Assembly: GCA_963807235.1 (NCBI GenBank)
Contig: CAWEBF010000025.1
Coordinates: forward strand, 1-64,000
Origin: CAWEBF01 sp963807235
GTDB taxonomy: Bacteria; Acidobacteriota; Vicinamibacteria; Vicinamibacterales; UBA2999
Reading direction: 5' to 3'
DNA length: 64,000 bases
Positions 57,629 to 64,000 of this stretch are shown here, piece after piece. Every line of letters begins with the position of its first letter. The first letter of the stretch is position 1. The translations under genes and the position numbers were made by a program. Under the pieces are notes generated by a model. The model made no database searches, was not told the DNA's origin, and saw only the letters and a list, made by a program, of their open reading frames with translations.

Positions 57629-58509
57629 TAGGCCGACGGGGACGCGGCCTCCGCGGCCACGCCCATCGTGGGCCGCGTACTCGTGCGTCGGGGGGCCGTG
57701 GGGTCGATGGTCTCCGCGTTCAGGAACCGCCTGATGCGCCGCGACGCGTTCTTGGCGTCGTCCCACAGCAGCAGGTGGCCACCCCCCTCCACCACCTCCA
57801 GCTGCGCGCGCGGAATCAGCCGCGCCAGCATCTCGCCGTTGGCCACGGGCACCAGCGGGTCGTCGTCGCCGCAGATGACCAGTGTCTCGTGCGGGATGTT
57901 TTGCAGGAACCCGCGGCTGGACCAGCCCAGGATCCCCAGCAGCTGCATCGTATAGCCGGCGGAGGACGGCGGATGGCGGCGGCGTTCCGCGATCATCCAG
58001 CGCCGTACGGTCGCGTCGCGCCCGGTCACGCCACCCGACGTCATCCGGGCCGTTCGTTCGTAGTAACTCGGTGAGTAGTAGCGCAGCGGGGTGGCCAGGC
58101 TCATCATGGCCGCTTGTGAGCCCGGCACCGACCCCATACCGCAGAAGGTCGCGGCGAGCACCAGTTTCCGGACCCGCGCGGGGTGATCGTGCGCGAACTG
58201 TTGCGCGACGGCGCCGCCGTAAGAGAAGCCGACGACGTCAGCCCATTCGATGCCGCATTCGTCGAGGATTGCCGCGAGCATGTCGGACAGCTCGGGGATC
58301 CGCACCGGGCTGGAAGGGGTGCTCGACAAACCGGTTCCGGGGGCCTCGAGGCGGATGATCCGCCGTTCGCGGAACTGGTCCATGAACGGCTTCCACATGT
58401 CCACGTTGTTGCCCAGGCCAGGGACGAGCAGCAGCGGCTCGCCCTTGCCCGAGTCGACCACGTGAATTCGATGTCCTCGCCATTCCACGAAATGGGAACC
58501 CAAAGCCAT
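57628..58509 (-). CDS. Alpha/beta hydrolase
   Basis: A 293-residue serine hydrolase: LLLVPGLGNNVDMWKPFMD (oxyanion region), VGFSYGGAVAQQFA (nucleophile elbow), VICGDDDPLVPVANG (acid) and VEGGGHLLLWD (histidine). It sits 34 bases downstream of phaC in the PHA cluster, so a depolymerase or oligomer hydrolase role is reasonable but unproven. It lacks the N-terminal domain of typical intracellular PHA depolymerases. The start ATG 58509 begins the conserved part; a longer frame upstream is the phaC antisense or shadow. Confidence 0.85.
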   Translation of the reverse strand: MALGSHFVEWRGHRIHVVDSGKGEPLLLVPGLGNNVDMWKPFMDQFRERRIIRLEAPGTGLSSTPSSPVRIPELSDMLAAILDECGIEWADVVGFSYGGAVAQQFAHDHPARVRKLVLAATFCGMGSVPGSQAAMMSLATPLRYYSPSYYERTARMTSGGVTGRDATVRRWMIAERRRHPPSSAGYTMQLLGILGWSSRGFLQNIPHETLVICGDDDPLVPVANGEMLARLIPRAQLEVVEGGGHLLLWDDAKNASRRIRRFLNAETIDPTAPRRTSTRPTMGVAAEAASPSA

Positions 58510-58543
58510 CAACCCTGCCTCTCGCGCCCTGGCGAGGAGTCGA

Positions 58544-59620
58544 TCAGCCCCCCGTCGCGGCGAGGAAGTCGACGGTCTGTTGCCACAGGGCCGCAGCGGA
58601 GCGGCCCGCGACGATGCCAACGTGCCCGCCCGGAAGCCGCACCACCTGAGCGTGCGGCACGATCTTGCGGATCGCATCCACTCCTTCGGGTGGCGCGATC
58701 AGGTCCTTTTCCGCCGACACCGACAACACCGGCATCGTAACGGCGGCGAAGTCTACCACGCGCACTCCGACCGTTGCGGTGCCACCCATTAGCCGATTCC
58801 GCCCCGGGCCGAACTTCTGGTACATCTCCGCCAGCAGCCGGCCCGGTGCCGGCACCACGTCGTCCACCCACGACGCCATGGTACGGACGTCGCGTAGTCG
58901 TTCCGGCGGGTCGTCCAGCCGATCCCAGAGATCCTGGACGCGTCCCACGTGGCTATTAGACCCGGGTGCCAGCATCTCGAACCAGCTTTTCACTTCCGCC
59001 GCCGGCACCAGGCGCGGGTTGTCATAGGACTCGCCCGCAAGGCCCATGCGATGAGCCGCCCATGCGATGCCGCCCTTTACGTCGCCATCGACCATGGCGG
59101 TGAGAAGCACTAATCGCGCCACCGAGGCCGGATGCAACGCCGCGTAGAGCATTGCCAAGGTGCCACCCAGGCAATACCCCACCAGGTTGAGATTTGGCTG
59201 CCTGGTGAGCGCCAACACCTTGCGCACGCAGCGGCGGACCAGGCCCTCCACGTAGTACTCAAGGTCGCTGAACCGATCCTCCTCGGAGGGCTGACCGAAA
59301 TCGGCGATGAAGACGTCGAACCCGGCCTTGGCGATGTGGCCGGCAAACGATCGCCCCGGCAGCAGGTCGATGATGAAATAGCGGCTGACGGGCGCGGGGA
59401 TGAAGAGCACCGGCGGGCCGCTGAACGGTGCGCCCGACGCGTCCACGAGCCGCCGCAATTGCAGCTTGTTCTCGCGATAGACGACGGTCGAAGGCGTGGC
59501 GCCCTTGCCGTAATGGCCGGGCGAGGTCAGCACCTCGCGCAGCCGATCCAGCTTGGCACGGCTGCGCTGGGAGAGCGCCAGCAGCGCCTCCAGCTCCCGC
59601 TCCGGCCGCGGGAAGGTCAC
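58544..59620 (-). CDS. phaC: Polyhydroxyalkanoate synthase, PhaC (class III-like)
   Basis: A 358-residue PHA synthase, about the size of class III PhaC, which polymerises hydroxyacyl-CoA to storage polyester. It has the lipase-like box LVGYCLGGTLAM with the catalytic cysteine, FIADFGQPSEEDRFSDLEYY, WAAHRMGLAGESYDNPRLVP, SAEKDLIAPPEG (aspartate) and PGGHVGIVAG (histidine). GTG at 59620 overlaps the stop of the upstream PhaE-like gene (GTGA), so the two subunits are translationally coupled. Confidence 0.93.
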   Translation of the reverse strand: MTFPRPERELEALLALSQRSRAKLDRLREVLTSPGHYGKGATPSTVVYRENKLQLRRLVDASGAPFSGPPVLFIPAPVSRYFIIDLLPGRSFAGHIAKAGFDVFIADFGQPSEEDRFSDLEYYVEGLVRRCVRKVLALTRQPNLNLVGYCLGGTLAMLYAALHPASVARLVLLTAMVDGDVKGGIAWAAHRMGLAGESYDNPRLVPAAEVKSWFEMLAPGSNSHVGRVQDLWDRLDDPPERLRDVRTMASWVDDVVPAPGRLLAEMYQKFGPGRNRLMGGTATVGVRVVDFAAVTMPVLSVSAEKDLIAPPEGVDAIRKIVPHAQVVRLPGGHVGIVAGRSAAALWQQTVDFLAATGG

Positions 59621-60126
59621 GGCCGACCCTTACGTTTCCTGGCTTTCGCGGTCGGCCGGACGGCTGGTGTGCGCGTGGCCGCGGGCTTTCGTGCGGCGCG
59701 GCGCTTGGGGGCCGTGGCTTTGGGGCGCGGCGATCGGCGCCGTTTTGCGGGGCTTGGTGAGGCGGCGCTTCGCGAGCGACCGTCGCGCATGTCGTCAAGG
59801 GCCATTTGCACGTCCGCGATCTGCCCCTGCAGCTGATGCAACGCGAAGAGCACCTTGTCCAGTCGTTCGTCAGGCACTGTTTCCACCTCCGGCACCGGCA
59901 CCGGCACCGCCACCGGCCCCGCGCCAGCCGCGGCCGGAGGCGGCGAGGTCGGGTAGGGCTTGCCGGCCAACAGCGAGCCCCGCATGGCGTTGCCGAGGTT
60001 GACCAGGAAGTCGTCGTTCTTGGTCATCGAATCCAGGTAGGCGAGCACCGTCCGCTGCCACTGTTGCTGATCTTCGAGCCAGCGCTCGACGATGGTGGGT
60101 TCGTTCTCGGGGTTGGTGTCAGGCAC
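59617..60126 (-). CDS. PhaE/PhaR-like PHA synthase subunit with lysine/alanine-rich tail
   Basis: A 169-residue protein directly before phaC and coupled to it. The N-terminal half (EPTIVERWLEDQQQWQRTVL) is helical and ends in a Pro/Ala/Val stretch. A second helix (DKVLFALHQLQGQIADVQMA) is followed by a very basic Ala/Pro/Lys/Arg tail (PAKRRRSPRPKATAPKRRAA) like those of PhaF-type DNA-binding phasins. The start is GTG 60126. It may be the second subunit of the synthase and may link granules to DNA; the latter is inferred from the tail. Confidence 0.72.
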   Translation of the reverse strand: MPDTNPENEPTIVERWLEDQQQWQRTVLAYLDSMTKNDDFLVNLGNAMRGSLLAGKPYPTSPPPAAAGAGPVAVPVPVPEVETVPDERLDKVLFALHQLQGQIADVQMALDDMRDGRSRSAASPSPAKRRRSPRPKATAPKRRAARKPAATRTPAVRPTAKARKRKGRP

Positions 60127-60163
60127 TATGCCGTCCTCAGAAAGGAGGATACCGCCGAGAACG

Positions 60164-60188
60164 ACCCACGACTAACGACCAACGACGA
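60164..60188. repeat. Heptanucleotide array (AACGACC type)
   Basis: Units CACGACT, AACGACC and AACGACG between the phasin-like stop and the PhaE-like start; the complement of the GTTAGTC type. Confidence 0.72.
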
Positions 60189-60189
60189 G

Positions 60190-60462
60190 CTAGCTCGCGG
60201 AGCTGCCGACCGCCACGAGCTTCTCGGCGAATTCCTTCTGCTGCTTGAGCAGCTTCGACGCGAACGCGAAATTCGCTTCCACGACTTCCTTGGCCGTCGG
60301 CAGATCCGCGGCGAACGCCGGAACCGGAATGGCAGGCGCAGCCACCTTGGGCAGCAGCGAGTTGAACGTCGCCATCGTCTTCAGGAACTGCTCCTGGGAA
60401 TCGGCCAGGGCCGTCAGGTACTGGTCGGCGGCGCCGGTTGCGAGCTTGACGTATTCAGACAT
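60190..60462 (-). CDS. Small phasin-like protein
   Basis: A 90-residue helical protein: YLTALADSQEQFLKTMATF, then LPTAKEVVEANFAFASKLL and KQQKEFAEKLVA. Such amphipathic helices coat PHA granules (phasins). It is similar to the protein at 63354, which places both in one small family. AAAGGA lies seven bases before the ATG, and a plausible promoter is just upstream. Confidence 0.75.
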   Translation of the reverse strand: MSEYVKLATGAADQYLTALADSQEQFLKTMATFNSLLPKVAAPAIPVPAFAADLPTAKEVVEANFAFASKLLKQQKEFAEKLVAVGSSAS

Positions 60463-60501
60463 CGTTCAGTCCTTTCTGATGCGAGATGCGTTGATGTGCG
60501 T

Positions 60502-60532
60502 AGTATACAACGCATCAGCATCAGTCTGTCAA
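60502..60532 (-). promoter_or_regulatory. Putative sigma-70 promoter of the phasin-like gene
   Basis: On the minus strand TTGACA and TATACT are 19 bases apart, which is a little long, about 40 bases upstream of the phasin ATG. It is the clearest promoter-like pair in the window. Confidence 0.55.
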
Positions 60533-60572
60533 GCACGAGGATTTTCTGTGTATTTACGTGAAAATCCGAGCA

Positions 60573-60624
60573 GTTAGTCGTCAGTCGTTGGCGTTTAGCC
60601 CTTGGCCTTTCGCCTTTAGCCTTG
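60573..60624. repeat. Degenerate heptanucleotide array (GTTAGTC / CTTTAGC types)
   Basis: Units GTTAGTC, GTCAGTC, GTTGGCG, TTTAGCC, CTTGGCC, TTTCGCC and TTTAGCC just downstream of the acyl-CoA ligase stop. Confidence 0.75.
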
Positions 60625-60630
60625 TTCTAT

Positions 60631-63342
60631 CTATGCCGCGCCTCGGGCGGCGCGGGCCTCCTGGGCCTCATGTTCGGCCACGAATTCGGCCAGGCTGGAC
60701 CGGATGCGGTTGGCGTGCCGGGTAATGGCCATGGCCGTGGCGTTGGCGTCGCCGCTGCGGAGGGCGTCGGTCAGCCCCTTGTGGTCGTCGAACACCTCCC
60801 GGATCGAGGGCGGCGCCACTTCCAGGACGCGCCGCATCAGCTCCGGCAGGTCCATCGCGTTGTAGATCTCGAACATCGACTGGTTGCGCAGCAGGCTGAA
60901 GAAGATGCGGTGGAATGCATCGTCCGCGCGGATGTAGCGGAGCAGGTGCGCGGGGGTGGCGCCGCGCACCAGCGGCGTGAACGCTCGCAGGCGCGTGACC
61001 AGCGCCTCGCGCTCCGCCTCGATGGTGAGCGACACGCCCAATGCGTGCGCGACGCCGATCTCCAAGGCGGCGCGCGCGTCGAGCGCCAGGACCAGCGCGT
61101 CCACGTCGCCGGCGAGGCTGTGCTGTTCCTTGGCTTGCGCGACCGACAGGTCCTCGACCACGCCGGCCGGTTTCAGCACATCGGCGCCCGCGTGCTCCAC
61201 CCCGCCCAGCGCCTCGCGGATGCCGGCGCGCGACGTCTCGCCCCAGGACAGGATCGCCTGGACCGCCGCGTCCGCGTCGCCCGCGGCGATCGCGTCGGTC
61301 TGGTGTTCGTGCAGCGACACCACGTTGTCGGGCGTGCGAGGCGTATCCTTCAACGCCGACGCCAGCAGCTCGCGCAGGCGCAGACGCCGGAACGCGCGTG
61401 ACAGATGCTCGTTCTCAGCCAGGTCGATCACGGCGGCGTGATACGCCTGGTTGGCGTCGAACCAGGCGTCGCGGTCGATGTATCTCCCGTGGTCGTCCAG
61501 ATTGCCGAGCATGGCGCGCAGCCGCTCGTACAGCGCCTCCGAGGTGGAGCGCGGGATCGCGCCGCGGCTGAGACGCAGCCACACGGCCCCGACTTCGAGC
61601 AGTGCGCGCGCTTCGAGCGCTGCGCGCAGCTGCGGATACGACACGCTCGCGAACTCGACCTCCGAACCCGGCGTCGGCCGGACCGCGGTGGCCGTGGTTT
61701 GCAGCAGCCGGCGCATGATCTTGCCGCTGGTCGTCTTGGGCAGCTCGTCGACGATCTCCACCACGCGCGGGTACTTGTAGGCGGCCATCCGCTCGCGCGC
61801 GAACGCCTTGATCTCGTTCACGGTGGCATGCTGGCCCGCCTTGAGGCTGATGACGGCCTTGATGGTCTCCCCGCGATACGGATCCGCGATGCCGATCACC
61901 GCGGCCTCGCGCACCGCCGGGTGCAGATACAGCACCTCCTCGACCTCGCGCGGCCACACCTTGAAGCCCGACGCGACGATCATGTCCTTGGCGCGATCGA
62001 CCAGATAGAACCAGCCCTGCTCGTCCATGAAGCCGACGTCGCCGGTGCGCAGCTCGCCGTCGCGCAACGACTCTGCCGTTTCCTTCGGCTTCTGCCAGTA
62101 GCCGGGGACGATCTGCGGGCCGGCGATCACCAGCTCGCCGATCTCGCGGGGCGCCGCGTCGAGGCCGACGTCGGTCACGATGCGCACGTCGGTGTCGAAC
62201 ACCGGTATGCCAACCGAGATGGCGCCGGTGCGCACGTCCACCGGCGGCACGACGCCGTGCGGCGTCATGTGCGTTGGTGACGTGGCCTCGGTCAGCCCGT
62301 ACATCGGTTGGATGCGCGTGCCCGTTCGCTTGAACCAGTCGTCGAGCACCCCGGGCGGCGTGGGCGCGCCGCCCGTGTAGACCTTGGTCAGCGCCGTCAG
62401 GTCGTGCTTCGCCATCGCCTCGTGGTTGAGGAGCGCGATGAAGGCGGTGACCGCGGACACCGTGAACGTGGCGCGATGCGCGGCGGCGAGGCGCAGCGCC
62501 TCCTCGGCGTCGAACCGGTAGAAGAGCACCAAGGGACTTCCGGTCAGCATCGACAGCGTGACGTGCCCGATGAGCCCCGTGACGTGGAAGAGCGGCGCCA
62601 ACCCCAGGATGACGTCCTTCGACGTCAAGCCAATCCAGTGCTGGTACACGGACGTGGCAAACACCACGTTCCGGTGCGTGTTCATGGCGGCCTTCGGTTC
62701 GCCTGTCGTGCCCGACGTATAGACCATGAAGGCCACGTCGTCTCCGGTCAGGTCCACGCCCTCCGGGACCTGGCCCGCGTGGCGCTCCACCAGGTCCGCC
62801 AGATCGACCGCATCGCGGCTGACGAGACGCGACGAGCCGGCGAGCGCCTTCGGTGCCGGTTTGGCCGGATCGAGGAACTGCAGCGGCGACGTGGTGATGG
62901 TGTGCTGGACGGCGGTCGAAGGCAGCGCCGCGTGCGCGACGTCCGCGTAGAGATCATCCTGGCAGATCAGGAACCGGCTCCCCGAGTCGGAGAGGATCTT
63001 GACGAGCTCGCGCTCCCGCAGCATCGGGTTGCACGGCACGATGACCGTGCCGCACTTCCATGCGGCCAGCACCGCGATGAGCACCTGCGGGATGTTCTGC
63101 AGGTACATGGCCACGCGCTCGCCGTGCTCCGCGCCGCGCCGCTGCAAGGCCACGGCAAGCGCATCCGACATCTCGTCGATCTGGCCGGCCGTGACGCGCT
63201 GGTCGAAGTAGTGCACCAGGACGGCATCGCGTCCACGGGCGAGGGTGGCCCGGAACATGTCCAGGCCGGTACTGGCCTCGGGCGCAATCGACTCGGGGAC
63301 GTCCTGGTAAAGCGCCAGCCAGCGACGACGCGAAGGGTCCAT
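60631..63342 (-). CDS. Acyl-CoA ligase fused to two FCD domains
   Basis: A 903-residue protein. Residues ~10-540 form a complete AMP-forming acyl-CoA ligase: VYTSGTTGEPKAAMNTHRNV (P-loop), MYGLTEATSP, ELRTGDVGFMDEQGWFYLVD, KDMIVASGFKVWP and the C-terminal lysine in KTTSGKIMRR. It is followed by two FCD domains (about 564-732 and 733-895), normally the ligand-binding half of GntR regulators; no helix-turn-helix is present. FCD2 keeps the Asp plus three His metal set (RADDAFH, DDHKGL, ITRH); FCD1 has lost the last histidine. ATG 63342 begins the conserved sequence. It is in the PHA cluster, so it probably activates hydroxyalkanoic or fatty acids; the FCD parts may sense the product. Confidence 0.88.
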   Translation of the reverse strand: MDPSRRRWLALYQDVPESIAPEASTGLDMFRATLARGRDAVLVHYFDQRVTAGQIDEMSDALAVALQRRGAEHGERVAMYLQNIPQVLIAVLAAWKCGTVIVPCNPMLRERELVKILSDSGSRFLICQDDLYADVAHAALPSTAVQHTITTSPLQFLDPAKPAPKALAGSSRLVSRDAVDLADLVERHAGQVPEGVDLTGDDVAFMVYTSGTTGEPKAAMNTHRNVVFATSVYQHWIGLTSKDVILGLAPLFHVTGLIGHVTLSMLTGSPLVLFYRFDAEEALRLAAAHRATFTVSAVTAFIALLNHEAMAKHDLTALTKVYTGGAPTPPGVLDDWFKRTGTRIQPMYGLTEATSPTHMTPHGVVPPVDVRTGAISVGIPVFDTDVRIVTDVGLDAAPREIGELVIAGPQIVPGYWQKPKETAESLRDGELRTGDVGFMDEQGWFYLVDRAKDMIVASGFKVWPREVEEVLYLHPAVREAAVIGIADPYRGETIKAVISLKAGQHATVNEIKAFARERMAAYKYPRVVEIVDELPKTTSGKIMRRLLQTTATAVRPTPGSEVEFASVSYPQLRAALEARALLEVGAVWLRLSRGAIPRSTSEALYERLRAMLGNLDDHGRYIDRDAWFDANQAYHAAVIDLAENEHLSRAFRRLRLRELLASALKDTPRTPDNVVSLHEHQTDAIAAGDADAAVQAILSWGETSRAGIREALGGVEHAGADVLKPAGVVEDLSVAQAKEQHSLAGDVDALVLALDARAALEIGVAHALGVSLTIEAEREALVTRLRAFTPLVRGATPAHLLRYIRADDAFHRIFFSLLRNQSMFEIYNAMDLPELMRRVLEVAPPSIREVFDDHKGLTDALRSGDANATAMAITRHANRIRSSLAEFVAEHEAQEARAARGAA

Positions 63343-63353
63343 GGCAGCCGCCG

Positions 63354-63644
63354 CTAGGACTTTTTCTCCGGTGCCGCCATGGCCTGACTGAGCGCTTCCA
63401 TGAATCGGCTCTGGTCGGCGAACAGCTTGGCCGCGAACGCGTAGTACGCCTCGGCCACTTCGGTCGGCGTCGGCATCATCTGCAGCGGCATGGGCTGCGG
63501 CCAGGGGGGCGCCTGCACGGTGTCGCCGCCGGACGCGGCCAGGCTTTCGCGCCACTTCTTCACCGCGGCCACGTAGTTTTCCTGCTGCGTGCGCAGCATC
63601 TCGCGCGTCTGTTTCTGGAATTCTTCGATGTTGTCGGTGGCCAT
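63354..63644 (-). CDS. Small phasin-like protein
   Basis: A 96-residue helical protein: NIEEFQKQTREMLRTQQENY, then TPTEVAEAYYAFAAKLFADQ and SRFMEALSQAMAA. The second helix matches that of the protein at 60190. It lies 11 bases upstream of the ligase start on the same strand, so it is in the PHA operon. Confidence 0.74.
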   Translation of the reverse strand: MATDNIEEFQKQTREMLRTQQENYVAAVKKWRESLAASGGDTVQAPPWPQPMPLQMMPTPTEVAEAYYAFAAKLFADQSRFMEALSQAMAAPEKKS

Positions 63645-63694
63645 GTCGCCTCGGGGGCCGATCCTGGCGCAGTGGCTCCAGGAAGTCAACGAAC

Positions 63695-63748
63695 AGCGAG
63701 GCTCCGCCTCGCTGGCGCAGTGTCTGATTGCCCGCGCTCTGCGCGGGC
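63695..63748 (-). repeat. Double-hairpin intercistronic repeat, copy R6 (divergent)
   Basis: An inverted and shortened copy: GCGAGGCTCCGCCTCGCT (compact hairpin B), then GGCGCAGTGTCTGATTG, then CCCGCGCTCTGCGCGGG (hairpin A). It lies four bases after the XRE regulator stop and 50 bases before the phasin start. Confidence 0.7.
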
Positions 63749-63752
63749 GAGG

Positions 63753-64000
63753 TCAGGTGGTGCCGAGAAACGAGCGATAGACGCGGATGAGCGCTTCCTT
63801 CTGTGCCGGCTCGAGGCGTGGATCGAGCTGGATGGCTTGTTCGACGCTGGGCGCCGCGCCCTGGCCCTCCTCGTCCATGAACCCGAGCATCGTGTAGAGC
63901 TGCTCAGGCTTGAGACCAAACGCCTGCGCCAGCGCCTTGACCACTTGCGGCGAGGGGCGGTAGTTGCCGCGCTCGATCTGGCTCAGGTAGGAATCCGAGA
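63753..64000 (-). CDS. XRE-type transcriptional regulator, partial
   Basis: The C-terminal 81 residues are visible; the start lies beyond the right edge. A helix-turn-helix end (SDSYLSQIERGNYRPSPQVV) is followed by KALAQAFGLKPEQLYTMLGF, the standard Xre family recognition helix and flank, and a C-terminal acidic tail (GQGAAPSVEQAIQLDPRLEP). It heads the PHA-related gene row and may control it. The family is clear, the target is inferred. Confidence 0.85.
   Translation of the reverse strand, partial: SDSYLSQIERGNYRPSPQVVKALAQAFGLKPEQLYTMLGFMDEEGQGAAPSVEQAIQLDPRLEPAQKEALIRVYRSFLGTT

Overview
This window looks like a high-GC chromosome segment from an Acidobacteriota bacterium, most likely of the Vicinamibacteria type. 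That placement is an inference. It rests on the abundance of planctomycete-type cytochromes (DUF1587/1592/1588/1585), Tat-exported DUF1552 proteins, secreted ankyrin proteins, Ser/Thr kinases with PD40 or TPR sensor halves, and ACIII genes next to an aa3-type oxidase. No rRNA, tRNA, CRISPR array, prophage or insertion sequence was seen, and no intergenic gap exceeds about 300 bases.

Layout. (i) 1-5510, minus strand: actC-actD-actF of alternative complex III, a cupredoxin-like secreted protein and a heme-copper oxidase subunit I that runs off the left edge. (ii) 5602-7381: a chlorite-dismutase/HemQ-family gene and a zinc alcohol dehydrogenase. (iii) 7394-13364: module 1 of a thrice-repeated cassette (planctomycete-type cytochrome -> DUF1552 -> ankyrin) plus a monoheme cytochrome. 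(iv) 13636-24178: a shredded secreted-protein gene, a frameshifted ApbE flavin transferase, pirin, an extradiol-dioxygenase-like gene, a secreted hydrolase, a Ser/Thr kinase, a sugar dehydrogenase and a metallo-beta-lactamase-fold hydrolase. (v) 24171-30541: a second kinase, then a probable extracytoplasmic electron-transfer locus (membrane ferredoxin, FMN-binding protein, small secreted protein, diheme cytochrome), a cyclase and a SnoaL-like remnant. (vi) 30480-35753: module 2. (vii) 35786-39331: a class-V aminotransferase and two membrane proteins. (viii) 39392-45432: module 3. (ix) 45606-57594: fructokinase, tannase/feruloyl esterase, Tat-exported dehydrogenase, an EF-P paralogue, NUDIX, DAHP synthase, EVE, RsmE and others. 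(x) 57628-64000: a polyhydroxyalkanoate cluster (XRE regulator, two phasin-like proteins, a large acyl-CoA ligase fused to two FCD domains, PhaE-like, PhaC, alpha/beta hydrolase).

Two repeat systems run through the spaces between genes. The first is six copies of a ~75-bp double-hairpin element that sit in intercistronic gaps and in some cases supply the stop codon of the neighbouring gene. The second is about a dozen short arrays of degenerate heptanucleotides, which can supply Shine-Dalgarno sequences, C-terminal codons or part of a signal peptide.

Many otherwise well-conserved genes are interrupted by single-base frameshifts, nearly all of them insertions. I treat these as likely consensus errors, while noting the alternatives. 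Coordinates of frameshifted genes span the whole gene.
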